Made by a program: the position numbers and the translations under genes. From an uncultured Clostridium sp. (lineage in GTDB: Bacteria; Bacillota; Clostridia; Clostridiales; Clostridiaceae), in the NCBI RefSeq assembly GCF_934754915.1, contig NZ_CAKVKB010000005.1, forward strand, positions 10,103 through 74,102: DNA of 64,000 nucleotides, read 5' to 3'. How positions within the stretch are numbered: the first letter of the stretch is position 1; each line of letters opens with the position of its first letter. Positions 1 through 7,586 of this stretch are shown here, piece by piece. The notes under the pieces are model-generated. The model ran no database searches, was not told the origin of the DNA, and saw only the letters and a list, made by a program, of their open reading frames with translations.

Positions 1-38
1 TTCCCCAATCCTAGTAGTGCTATTTTTATCTTTTTCAT
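1..38 (-). CDS. hom: Homoserine dehydrogenase, N-terminal start only (partial)
   Basis: Only the first 12 codons lie in the window. The gene reads leftward off the edge. The visible N-terminus is MKKIKIALLGLG, the start of a Rossmann dinucleotide-binding fold (GxGxxG), and this exact style of opening is typical of clostridial homoserine dehydrogenase (aspartate semialdehyde to homoserine). The ATG is preceded by an AAGGGGGG ribosome site. The identity rests on 12 residues, so another NAD(P)-dependent dehydrogenase is possible. Confidence 0.4.
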   Translation of the reverse strand, partial: MKKIKIALLGLG

Positions 39-220
39 GTTTTGCCCCCCTTGAATTTACCATTTAAATAACAGTATACTATTCCATTATAATTCCAATC
101 ATAATTTTTTACCATATTTTTTTATAATATCTCAATAATTTATTATTTTTTAATTTTCAATATACTATTTTTTCCAATAATTAAATATAACTTCAATGTA
201 AAATTATAACGATCAGAATA

Positions 221-273
221 AAAAATACACCTATAAATAAAAGATAACTATCCATTATTAACGGTGTATTTTT
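221..273 (-). terminator. Hairpin terminator after the DUF975 gene
   Basis: An 11-bp inverted repeat, AAAAATACACC at 221-231 and GGTGTATTTTT at 263-273, lies just past the stop of the leftward membrane-protein gene and gives a T-run on that strand. The loop is long (31 nt). The rest of the 39-311 gap is AT-rich with no gene that I can support. Confidence 0.55.
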
Positions 274-311
274 AGTTTATTATATTATAATTATTCCTGT
301 CAAATTAATTT

Positions 312-929
312 TTAAGCAGTTTTATTGTCTTTTAACTCATTATAGAAATTTCCTAATGTAATATTGTAATAAGGACATACCCATAACATAGCAATTCCAA
401 AAGTTATTTGTCCTAGTATAAACCACCCAATAAAGCTCAATAATAATACAAACAAATAGCCCTTATTTCCTGACATCATAGAACAGCTGGTTTTCATACA
501 ATCGATTGCAGACATATCATTATTATCCACTAAAATGAAAAAAGCTTGAGAAAACATAAGACCTAAAATTATTCCTGGAATTATAAAAATCATATATCCA
601 ATTCCTATTGCTACCGACATCAAAATAATTATAACAACTGATTTAATAAATATTTTTCCATTAAATCCTGCAAAAATATCTGATACTGCTGAATTTTTTC
701 CTCTTACTACATTTAAAGTGAAAGTACATAATCCATATACTATAGGTCCTGATACTATTATAGCAACAATAATACCAATTATAGCCACCGCTGATGATTC
801 AAACATTGAACCTATTGTACTGATTATACAAGGAATTATAGCACTGATTACAAATGCTGCTATTGCAAGTCCCCATTTTCCATGTAATTGATCTTTGGCA
901 TTACGCTTTAGAACCGCTCTTTCAACCAT
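312..929 (-). CDS. DUF975 family integral membrane protein
   Basis: This is a 205-residue, very hydrophobic protein with about five to six membrane segments. The soluble N-terminal tail is MVERAVLKRNAKDQLHGKW, the usual opening of the DUF975 family (residues arranged as R-x-x-L-K-x-x-A-K). The gene is called from the ATG at 929 and not from upstream in-frame Mets because GGAGG sits 10 nt before it. A later segment is rich in Ile/Gly (MSVAIGIGYMIFIIPGIILG), also usual for the family. Its function is unknown; it acts in the cytoplasmic membrane. It stands alone, followed by a hairpin terminator. Confidence 0.8.
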   Translation of the reverse strand: MVERAVLKRNAKDQLHGKWGLAIAAFVISAIIPCIISTIGSMFESSAVAIIGIIVAIIVSGPIVYGLCTFTLNVVRGKNSAVSDIFAGFNGKIFIKSVVIIILMSVAIGIGYMIFIIPGIILGLMFSQAFFILVDNNDMSAIDCMKTSCSMMSGNKGYLFVLLLSFIGWFILGQITFGIAMLWVCPYYNITLGNFYNELKDNKTA

Positions 930-1028
930 TATAAACTTTTCCTCCATAAATATTATTAAACTCATGCCTAGAGCACTCTTACAATAATATATATGCACAA
1001 TACAATTTCTGTATTCCCATTATAAAAA

Positions 1029-1105
1029 ATATATATTGCAATATTAAAATTTATCTGATACATATAAAAAAATTTCATCATTCATTGTAAATTGCAATAT
1101 ATATT
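1029..1105 (+). repeat. Dispersed intergenic repeat, copy A, with inverted ends
   Basis: The element is bounded by AATATATATTGCAAT (1029-1043) and its inverted copy ATTGCAATATATATT (1091-1105). The interior has a stretch reading ATTTCATCATTCATTGTAAA that recurs in related form at about 2.5, 29.4, 32.7 and 59.9 kb. Ends in inverted repeat suggest a miniature mobile element or a large structured RNA/DNA hairpin. No transposase is present. Confidence 0.55.
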
Positions 1106-1184
1106 CTAAATTGATTTTATTGCAAATAGTTCAAATGAAATGTAAAATATTTTCATTTTACAGATTCGATTATTTTTAATATTC

Positions 1185-1262
1185 TTACCACTTTCTATGA
1201 GCTGAATAAAAAAAGATTATTATTGTCATTACTAATAACAAATAGATTATTATTATTTTCAT
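1185..1262 (-). CDS. Possible 25-residue single-pass membrane peptide
   Basis: A short reading frame begins with ATG at 1262, preceded by GAGGTG with about 7 nt spacing. It encodes a 25-residue peptide: a hydrophobic stretch (MKIIIIYLLLVMTIIIFF) followed by a short polar, basic tail (YSAHRKW). This is the layout of small regulatory membrane proteins. The coding claim rests only on the ribosome site and composition; AT-rich DNA readily gives Ile/Leu/Phe runs, so it may be chance. No neighbouring operon suggests a role. Confidence 0.35.
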   Translation of the reverse strand: MKIIIIYLLLVMTIIIFFYSAHRKW

Positions 1263-1454
1263 AGAAAACACCTCTGCCTTCAAAATTATATTTTATACAC
1301 CTAGTTTCTATAAGATTACTTTACAATAATATTAGTATTCACTAATTTACATAATAGAACCCACTGTTAACATAAATCTTATTATACATAATAAATTTAT
1401 AATCTACATATACTTTTATGTAGATATGAAAATTATAATAAGGATGTATTAATT
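1263..1454. other. Upstream region of the LCP gene
   Basis: This AT-rich non-coding stretch separates the possible small peptide from the rightward LCP gene. A 7-bp inverted repeat, CTACATA (1404-1410) and TATGTAG (1417-1423), lies about 30 nt before the LCP start. I see no promoter that stands out from the AT background. Confidence 0.3.
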
Positions 1455-2414
1455 ATGAAGAAAAAAACTATTGTCTTTTCAATGATAACCATAACAACAA
1501 TTCTTATATCACTTTTTTCCATTTCATATTTTAATAAAGTAAATCTTTCAGATAATAAAGCAGATTCTGAAATAAATAATAACAATAAATTAAAAAATGA
1601 TGATAATTCATCAAATAGTAAAACCTCAAATAAATATATTAAAAATATACTCTTGTTAGGAATAGACTCTGGTGAAGACAACATAGGACGTTCAGATTGC
1701 ATAGTTATAGCAACCCTAGATACTGAACACAATAAAATAAAATTATCTTCAATAATAAGAGATTCCTATGTTTTAATTCATAATAAATCTCATAAAGATA
1801 AAATCAATCATGCATATGCTTTTGGTGGTCCAGAACTTACACTTAAAACATTGAATGACAATTTTAATCTTGACCTTACACAATTTGTCTCAGTAAATTT
1901 AACCTCATTTCCAGTATTGATTGACTCCATTGGAGGAATAACATTAGATATAAATGAGAATGAATTAAAATATATAAACAAATATATTCATAGCTTAAAT
2001 TCCAAAAATAATACATCTTCTCCTGATATCAATAGCAGTGGAATTCAACATGTAGATGGAACTCAGGCTTTAGCTTATACAAGAATAAGATATACTGATG
2101 GTGGTGATTTTGAGAGAAGCCATAGACAGCGCATAGTACTTGAGACCGTCTTTGAAAAATTAAAAGATCTGCCTATAACCTCCTATCCTTCTTTACTTGA
2201 TAATCTTCTTCCATTAGTAAGCACAAATCTCAATGGCTCAGAAATCCTTTCATTGTGTATGGATCTTATTTCTCTTGACAACATTGATATATTAGAACAT
2301 CAATTCCCTGAAAATTCAGATGCTGAAGGTAAAATAATAGATGGTATCTACTATTATGTATTTGATGAAGAATCTACTATAAAGAAAATACACAAATTTA
2401 TTTATGAAAACTGA
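1455..2414 (+). CDS. LytR-CpsA-Psr (LCP) family cell-wall polymer ligase
   Basis: The protein has 319 residues, with a signal-anchor helix at about 5-25, a low-complexity Asn/Asp/Ser/Lys linker to about 55, then an LCP domain. Family landmarks are visible: LLLGIDSGEDNIGRSDCIVI with the metal-binding Asp, SSIIRDSYV with the Arg that contacts the pyrophosphate, KINHAYAFGG, and YTRIRYTDGGDFERSHRQR near the end. LCP enzymes transfer lipid-linked glycopolymers (teichoic acids, capsules) to peptidoglycan on the outer face of the membrane. Its position near a 26-kb polysaccharide locus suggests it may anchor that product, but this is inference. The start has AAGGAT 9 nt upstream. Confidence 0.9.
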   Translation: MKKKTIVFSMITITTILISLFSISYFNKVNLSDNKADSEINNNNKLKNDDNSSNSKTSNKYIKNILLLGIDSGEDNIGRSDCIVIATLDTEHNKIKLSSIIRDSYVLIHNKSHKDKINHAYAFGGPELTLKTLNDNFNLDLTQFVSVNLTSFPVLIDSIGGITLDINENELKYINKYIHSLNSKNNTSSPDINSSGIQHVDGTQALAYTRIRYTDGGDFERSHRQRIVLETVFEKLKDLPITSYPSLLDNLLPLVSTNLNGSEILSLCMDLISLDNIDILEHQFPENSDAEGKIIDGIYYYVFDEESTIKKIHKFIYEN

Positions 2415-2453
2415 TTCAAATCATTATAAATTATTTACAGATTAAAGTTACAC

Positions 2454-2526
2454 TTAAAATTTATCTAATCACATAAAAATACTGCTTCTAAGATTCCATC
2501 CTTTATTGTCAATTGCAATATATATC
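2454..2526 (+). repeat. Dispersed intergenic repeat, copy B
   Basis: The segment starts TTAAAATTTATCTAATCACA and ends ATTGTCAATTGCAATATATA, matching copy A (1029-1105) at both ends and in the interior ATTCCATCCTTTATTG block. It fills most of the gap between the LCP gene and the ABC exporter, immediately before the exporter's ribosome site. Confidence 0.55.
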
Positions 2527-2552
2527 ACTTTACAATGTAGAAAGGATTAACG

Positions 2553-4226
2553 ATGAAAAAAATATTACAAGAATTTTATTGGACTTTTCATAAGTCCAAA
2601 TTCAGTATTCCTTTTTTAATAATAATAATTATTATATGTTCATTAAATTCAGTAATTAGTGTTTTTACAGCATTTGTAACAAAATATATAATCGATTCAG
2701 CATCTATTAACAATATAAATAAAGCTATAATTTCTATTATTATTCTTGGAATATTATTTTTAACTCGTATAATTTTAAACACTGTTGATACAGTTTTTTC
2801 ATCCTATTGTTTTGAAAATATAAAAAACAAGCTTCAGAGAGAACTTTATAATCATATAATTCACAGTAATTTTAATGATTATAACAGATATCACAGCATG
2901 GAATTTTTAACTCGTTTAACTAATGACATAAATACTATTTCAAATATGATTATATATACTATTCCCAATATAGTATCCCTATCAGTTATGTTTATATCAT
3001 CATTTTTTGCAGTTTTCTCTCTCTCTCCATTTATGTCAGCAATTTCAATATCCGTATTTCCTTTTCTAATATTGCTGAGTAAAATTTATGGAAAAAAACT
3101 TAAATACTTTTATTTAGAACTTCAGAAAAAAGAAACTGAATACAATAGTTTTCTTCAAGAAAGTTTCATAAACATAATTATAATAAAAAGTTTTTGTTTA
3201 GAAAAAATTAAACTTAAAAATTTAGATAAAATTCAAAAAGATAAAATTCATTTAGTTGTTAAAAGAAATTACTTTAACTGCATATCTAACGGACTATTTT
3301 CATTAAGTTCATTTTTGGGATATTTCATGGTTTTTATATGGGGAACTTTTAATATTGCTTCTGGAATTGAGCAGAATTTTGGAAGCTTAACTGCAATGCT
3401 TCAGTTATTTACCAATATTCAACAGCCAGTTTATGGATTATCTTCTGCTTTTCCTCAGCTTATCTCTGCATTAGCTGCTTCTGAAAGAATAATGGAAATG
3501 GATTCCTTAACTCAGGAATATAATCCATATATTTTGAAAAATTCAGATAATACAAATGATCTTTCTTCTTATACATTATCTTTTTATAATGTTAATTTTA
3601 GTTACAACAAACATCAACATATATTAAATAATGTATCCTTCACTGTTCACTCAGGAGAAATAATAGGACTTATAGGTGCTTCTGGCGAAGGTAAAACAAC
3701 TATTATAAATCTCATACTATCTTTAATTTCTCCAGACAGCGGTTCTATATTAATTAATTCTGAACCTTTAAATATAAATCATAGAAATTTAATATCTTAT
3801 GTTCCTCAAGGTAATACATTATTTTCAGGAACAATTTTAGATAATTTAAAAATTGCAAAACCAGATGCACATATGAATGAAATTTCTAAAGCTTTAAAAT
3901 GTGCATATGCTTTTGATTTTGTAAATTCCTTAAAGGAAAATATAAATACTGTAATTGGAGAAAAAGGTGATGCTCTTTCTGGGGGACAAGTTCAGAGAAT
4001 TGCTATTGCAAGGGCATTTCTAAAAAAATCTCCAATTCTTCTTCTAGATGAAGCTACAAGCTCTATAGATATGGAAACAGAACTAAAAATATTAGATTCT
4101 ATCAGACATTTAGATTATAATCCAATTTGTATTTTTATCACTCACAGACCAGCTGCCTTATCCATATGTGATACTGTCTTTAAATTGGAAAATGCGAATC
4201 TAATAAAAACAGACTATTGTTCATAA
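2553..4226 (+). CDS. ABC exporter, fused permease-ATPase (RiPP cluster)
   Basis: This is a 557-residue half-transporter of the MsbA/lantibiotic-export type. It has an N-terminal transmembrane domain with about six helices (to about residue 315) and a C-terminal nucleotide-binding domain. Walker A is GASGEGKTT near residue 375, the signature LSGGQVQR near 475, Walker B ILLLDEATSSID near 497, and the switch His is in ITHRPA. There is no C39 peptidase domain, so leader removal must be done by another protein, which fits the B2 peptidase at 5189-5644. It converges on the RiPP genes and shares a terminator with the kinase gene. Peptide export is inferred from this context. The ribosome site is AAAGGATTAACG. 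Confidence 0.85.
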   Translation: MKKILQEFYWTFHKSKFSIPFLIIIIIICSLNSVISVFTAFVTKYIIDSASINNINKAIISIIILGILFLTRIILNTVDTVFSSYCFENIKNKLQRELYNHIIHSNFNDYNRYHSMEFLTRLTNDINTISNMIIYTIPNIVSLSVMFISSFFAVFSLSPFMSAISISVFPFLILLSKIYGKKLKYFYLELQKKETEYNSFLQESFINIIIIKSFCLEKIKLKNLDKIQKDKIHLVVKRNYFNCISNGLFSLSSFLGYFMVFIWGTFNIASGIEQNFGSLTAMLQLFTNIQQPVYGLSSAFPQLISALAASERIMEMDSLTQEYNPYILKNSDNTNDLSSYTLSFYNVNFSYNKHQHILNNVSFTVHSGEIIGLIGASGEGKTTIINLILSLISPDSGSILINSEPLNINHRNLISYVPQGNTLFSGTILDNLKIAKPDAHMNEISKALKCAYAFDFVNSLKENINTVIGEKGDALSGGQVQRIAIARAFLKKSPILLLDEATSSIDMETELKILDSIRHLDYNPICIFITHRPAALSICDTVFKLENANLIKTDYCS

Positions 4227-4251
4227 TACTCTCAAGAACAATAGTCTGTTT
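4207..4251. terminator. Bidirectional terminator between exporter and kinase genes
   Basis: A perfect 16-bp inverted repeat, AAACAGACTATTGTTC (4207-4222) and GAACAATAGTCTGTTT (4236-4251), is flanked by A-runs on the left and T-runs on the right, so it can end transcription from both sides. The left arm is part of the exporter's last codons. Confidence 0.85.
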
Positions 4252-4252
4252 T

Positions 4253-5176
4253 CTATATTATTATTGATTTAATTAATTGAAACTGCTTTGCTAATGTAAA
4301 AATCCCATAAGGTCTATATATTTTATAATATGGAACTTCCTGAGACAGTTTTGTTATATTTTCAAAAATTTTACCCTTTATCCCCAGACATTTCACAATA
4401 TTACTCTCATATAAATTATCCACTACTGATTTAAATTTCTCTATTCCTTTAATTTCTTTGATCATGACATGATTCATTTCATTTTTTATAACATTAATTT
4501 CAAATATAGCTTTCAATTTTTTTGTTCCATAAATAAATGTCTCCATTGAATCTACTGCAAATTTATCCCTTTCTTCATCTATCCATTTAAGATTATCTAA
4601 ACTATAATTAAACCATTCTGCTGCATCTCGGCAGAGTTTTCTTTGTGGATAAGCAGAATTAATATTAATTTCTCCATTATCACTAAATTCAACTGCACAA
4701 AGATCATCTGCTAAAAACTTATACCCCTTTTTCACAAATTCAGATAACAGTGTTGATTTTCCTGCACCAGACTCTCCAGTTATCACTATAGATGAATCAC
4801 CTACCGCAACAGCACTTCCATGTATTCCTATAAATTTTCTCTGAAGAAGCAGACATATAAATGCTCCTCCAAGAAGAAATGTCTTTATCTTCTGATCTAT
4901 ACAATTACTTACTGGCTGAATCGAAATGTATTTTCCATCGTATATTCTATATGCAGCTACACCACATATATAAAACCAGCATTCAGATTCACTATATTCG
5001 CAAAATCTGTTCTTATCTTTAATCCTGGCAATCTTTTCAATAATTTCATCTGGAATTTTTTCAATTTTTATTTCAACATCTATTTTGCAATTACATTCAT
5101 CATCTTTAATCTCTATTAATTCATCTAATTTTATTTGTGATTTAACTTTCAATCCATAAATTCTATAATACTTCAT
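4253..5176 (-). CDS. HPr-kinase-like protein of RiPP cluster (paeninodin-kinase type)
   Basis: The protein has 307 residues. The C-terminal half resembles HPr kinase/phosphorylase: GIHGSAVAV (about 117-125), Walker A GESGAGKST (134-142), and KGYKFLADDLC (about 150-160) with the paired Asp residues. The N-terminal 115 residues do not match the HprK N-domain. Kinases of this kind are tailoring enzymes in paeninodin-type lasso clusters, where they phosphorylate a Ser of the peptide. The gene follows the B2 gene by 12 nt and ends the operon at the shared terminator. The start has GGGAGTT before ATG. What it phosphorylates here is unknown: the precursor ends in Glu, not in Ser as paeninodin does. 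Confidence 0.8.
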   Translation of the reverse strand: MKYYRIYGLKVKSQIKLDELIEIKDDECNCKIDVEIKIEKIPDEIIEKIARIKDKNRFCEYSESECWFYICGVAAYRIYDGKYISIQPVSNCIDQKIKTFLLGGAFICLLLQRKFIGIHGSAVAVGDSSIVITGESGAGKSTLLSEFVKKGYKFLADDLCAVEFSDNGEININSAYPQRKLCRDAAEWFNYSLDNLKWIDEERDKFAVDSMETFIYGTKKLKAIFEINVIKNEMNHVMIKEIKGIEKFKSVVDNLYESNIVKCLGIKGKIFENITKLSQEVPYYKIYRPYGIFTLAKQFQLIKSIII

Positions 5177-5188
5177 AATAACTCCCAG

Positions 5189-5644
5189 CTAAATTACACT
5201 TTTAAATTTTCCAATGATATGGTACTCTTCACCACTTCCACCAATTACATATCTGCTGCCAACCCTTAACCATGAATGTGCCTTAATCTCGCTTTTGCGT
5301 TTTCCATTTACGCCCAAATACAAAGTGCTGCTTATCCCTTTACTTTTTAGCATTTTCTGCACAGTTAATGCTTGAACAAGACATTGACTTTTCCATGGTG
5401 TATAAGGAGCTGTTTTTTTCACAGCCCAGCTTATATTTTCAGCTGCTTTATAATATTTTTCTTCTGCTATGTAAGGAGTTTCGCTATTTTTTTCTCCAAA
5501 ATATGATCTTAATTTATTTTCAGGTAATATTAATATGGCTGCTCTTGACACCCCCATGATAAAAAACACCCTAAACATTAAAATTTTTTTTTCATAAGAA
5601 TATGACATAAATTCATATATTCTTCTTTTGATAACTGATTCCAA
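5189..5644 (-). CDS. B2 transglutaminase-like leader peptidase (lasso B2 family)
   Basis: The protein has 151 residues from a TTG start at 5644, chosen because AAAGGAG lies 8 nt before it; an ATG six codons upstream overlaps that ribosome site. The C-terminal part carries the family's Cys in PWKSQCLVQA (residue 88) and His in KAHSWLRV (residue 123), followed by RYVIGGSGEEY. B2 proteins are transglutaminase-fold cysteine proteases that cut the leader off lasso precursors, delivered by a B1/RRE protein. The third catalytic acidic residue is not obvious. It lies directly downstream of the precursor gene and upstream of the kinase. Assignment to the family is firm; the substrate is inferred from position. 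Confidence 0.85.
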   Translation of the reverse strand: MESVIKRRIYEFMSYSYEKKILMFRVFFIMGVSRAAILILPENKLRSYFGEKNSETPYIAEEKYYKAAENISWAVKKTAPYTPWKSQCLVQALTVQKMLKSKGISSTLYLGVNGKRKSEIKAHSWLRVGSRYVIGGSGEEYHIIGKFKSVI

Positions 5645-5674
5645 TATTTTAGCTCCTTTCATTTACATATTTTA

Positions 5675-5707
5675 AATGCTTAAAGAACATATTGCTCTTT
5701 AAGCATT
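5675..5707 (-). promoter_or_regulatory. Hairpin after the precursor gene
   Basis: A perfect 12-bp inverted repeat, AATGCTTAAAGA (5675-5686) and TCTTTAAGCATT (5696-5707), sits between the precursor stop and the B2 start. Such hairpins commonly act as partial terminators or RNA-end stabilisers, so that the peptide is made in excess over its enzymes. No strong T-run follows, so read-through is expected. Confidence 0.6.
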
Positions 5708-5731
5708 GTAATCATTTGTATATTTATATTT

Positions 5732-5893
5732 CTATTCATGACGTGGTGGTGGATCAAAAGGCCTGTTTCCATGTGATGGCCTCCTTTGTGTACAAGGCTG
5801 GTATGAGCTCCATCCACTGCATGTACAAATTACAGCTATTTCTTTTAAATTTAGCTGTTCTACTTTAGGTTCCTCCCACAATTTTTTCCTCAT
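5732..5893 (-). CDS. Putative RiPP precursor peptide, 53 residues, Cys/Pro/Arg-rich core
   Basis: This short gene starts at the ATG at 5893, with GAGGGG 8 nt upstream. Leader: MRKKLWEEPKVEQLNLKEI, with the W-x-x-P-x-V-x-x-L pattern that B1/RRE proteins recognise in Firmicutes lasso precursors. The probable core follows AVICTC and begins SGWSSYQPC; it is rich in Arg and Pro and ends PFDPPPRHE. Cys lie at 23, 25 and 34. Thr24 could be the -2 Thr that B2 proteases favour. No Asp/Glu falls at core positions 7-9 for any plausible start (only D47 and E53 exist after the leader), so the normal lasso ring cannot form. It lies between the RRE and peptidase genes, bracketed by hairpins. The product class is unknown. 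Confidence 0.75.
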   Translation of the reverse strand: MRKKLWEEPKVEQLNLKEIAVICTCSGWSSYQPCTQRRPSHGNRPFDPPPRHE

Positions 5894-5968
5894 TATTAAC
5901 ACCCCTCATAAATTATGTCAATATTATTTACATTAAAAATAATATCTTTAATAATAAATATGCCTATA

Positions 5969-5999
5969 TGATTAAATTTTAGTACATAAAATTTAATCA
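5969..5999 (-). promoter_or_regulatory. Hairpin between RRE gene and precursor gene
   Basis: A perfect 12-bp inverted repeat, TGATTAAATTTT (5969-5980) and AAAATTTAATCA (5988-5999), overlaps the stop codon of the PqqD-like gene and precedes the precursor by about 75 nt. It could be an attenuator or an RNA processing/stability hairpin defining the 5' end of a short precursor transcript. Confidence 0.5.
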
Positions 6000-6269
6000 T
6001 AGCATTACAATAAGTCCATATTTATCCATATAATTCAAGTACTTCAAAAGACTCTTTTCACATGTTTCAAAATCAACATCATATATTTCTAATAGCTTTT
6101 CAATTATTTTGCTTATATATATTTCATCCTCTATTATATTCCATATATTAGCTGCTACAGAATTTAATGTATAGTATGTTCCTCTTTCTAAATCCATCAT
6201 TACAGCTTCACCATCTATAACTGCACAATCTATTGATTTACTTTGACATACTTTAAAATCATTTTTCAT
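5997..6269 (-). CDS. PqqD-family RiPP recognition element (B1-like)
   Basis: The protein is 90 residues long, a complete PqqD-like winged-helix fold. Landmarks are DGEAVMMDLERGTYYTLNSVAANIWNII, the usual 'D-x-x-G-x-x-x-x-L-N-x-x-x-x-x-x-W' pattern, then a helical C-terminus. Stand-alone members bind the leader of a RiPP precursor and present it to the peptidase and tailoring enzymes in the cytoplasm. It lies between the NTase and the precursor and is separated from the B2 gene only by the precursor. The ATG at 6269 is preceded by GAGG. Confidence 0.85.
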   Translation of the reverse strand: MKNDFKVCQSKSIDCAVIDGEAVMMDLERGTYYTLNSVAANIWNIIEDEIYISKIIEKLLEIYDVDFETCEKSLLKYLNYMDKYGLIVML

Positions 6270-6293
6270 TCATCTTACCTCAAATTTTATTTT

Positions 6294-7499
6294 TTATAAA
6301 TTGAACCTGTTCAATATTTTTATTTTTTTCTCTCCATTAATGAGTGATCTGCAAAAATTTCTAAAAAAATTAATGATTCCATACTTAATGAAGATTATAT
6401 ACATGAATTCATGAAACAATTCTACTGACCGTAATATCCTGCTTTTTTTGATATTTATTTGTGCCATTTTAGTTTCTGCTGCACTTGATACTGTTTCAGA
6501 TTTTAACTTTATATTATTTTTATACATTCTTCTATTCATATACACACATGTTAATCCGTTGATTATGTTATTTACGCCAAATACACCATGTGACAATACC
6601 CATTCCAGCAATAAATTCAAATCAGATTTTTTAATTGTGTTATCATTTAATATTTCCCGAGGAATTTTTACTTCAAAAATATCATTAATAATAAGCAGAA
6701 TTCCTTTAGAAAATTTCAAAGCATTATTTTTTTTAGCCATAAAATAGAATTCTTCCCATTTTATCGATTCATAGTTTCTTTTTATAAAAAGTGCTATATC
6801 ATATAAATGTCTCAAGCCAAATCCACTGACTCTTATGTGTTTAGCCATGTGAATAAATAAATGTAATAGAAAATCTTCGTTATTTAGTGAATAAACATAC
6901 TCTCCATAAATACTAGAACATACACATCTATTCCATATATTGTTTTCAAATTCTTCTGTATCTGCTATATAATTTTCATTATTTATTAATTTCCAATGTA
7001 GTTCTATCAGTATTCCATTTTCATTTATAAACCCTTGATGCACAGAATTCTTTTCTTTATATAAAGCATATCCCTCTTCCAATAAATATTTTTCTGCTTT
7101 TTTATAATCCTTTTCCTGAATCAAAATATCTCCATCTCCCATTGTTCTTAATTCAGGCTTTAGATAATAGTTTTTAAGAATTAATCCTTTTAATAACACA
7201 ATTTTTATTTTCATCTTATTAAATCCACAAATTATTTTATTTATTTCACTTTCAATTTTTAACTGAGACATATTAGATTTAATGACATCAGCTTTCCAGC
7301 TGTTCAAAATATGTTTATCTATGCATTTTAATGAACTGCGTTCTATTAAATAGTATATAAGTGAACTTATTTCATGCTCTCTTGCGAATTTTATGACTTT
7401 ATTCCATATACTCATTTTTTGAAGATAAATTTCACTTTTCTTATTATTAAGAGAATTTTTTAAAATATTTATGATTAATCTCTGGGAATCATTCACCAA
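6294..7499 (-). CDS. Nucleotidyltransferase family protein (NTP_transf_5 type), RiPP cluster
   Basis: The protein has 401 residues. The nucleotidyltransferase core is visible as KIVLLKGLILKNYY followed by LRTMGDGDILI, with Asp122 and Asp124 as the metal-binding pair, and IELHWKL around 160. The C-terminal half is helical without a known domain. Proteins of this family accompany HprK-like kinases in paeninodin-type clusters; family knowledge suggests transfer of a nucleotide or phosphate to the peptide. Here it heads the RiPP genes, 24 nt before the PqqD-like gene. Start is TTG at 7499 or GTG at 7496; both lie a few bases past AGAGGTG. The function on this precursor is inferred. Confidence 0.8.
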   Translation of the reverse strand: MVNDSQRLIINILKNSLNNKKSEIYLQKMSIWNKVIKFAREHEISSLIYYLIERSSLKCIDKHILNSWKADVIKSNMSQLKIESEINKIICGFNKMKIKIVLLKGLILKNYYLKPELRTMGDGDILIQEKDYKKAEKYLLEEGYALYKEKNSVHQGFINENGILIELHWKLINNENYIADTEEFENNIWNRCVCSSIYGEYVYSLNNEDFLLHLFIHMAKHIRVSGFGLRHLYDIALFIKRNYESIKWEEFYFMAKKNNALKFSKGILLIINDIFEVKIPREILNDNTIKKSDLNLLLEWVLSHGVFGVNNIINGLTCVYMNRRMYKNNIKLKSETVSSAAETKMAQINIKKSRILRSVELFHEFMYIIFIKYGIINFFRNFCRSLINGEKKIKILNRFNL

Positions 7500-7586
7500 A
7501 AATCACCTCTTTAAAAATACTGTCTCTTAACCTTATTTATTAATAATAAAGTTTATATTATTTATTTAATTTATAACTTTGAATTT

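Noticed and set aside
5732..5893. Calling the precursor a classical lasso peptide
   Set aside because: No Asp/Glu at core positions 7-9 for any plausible start and no cyclase gene in the window; only the leader and enzymes resemble lasso systems.
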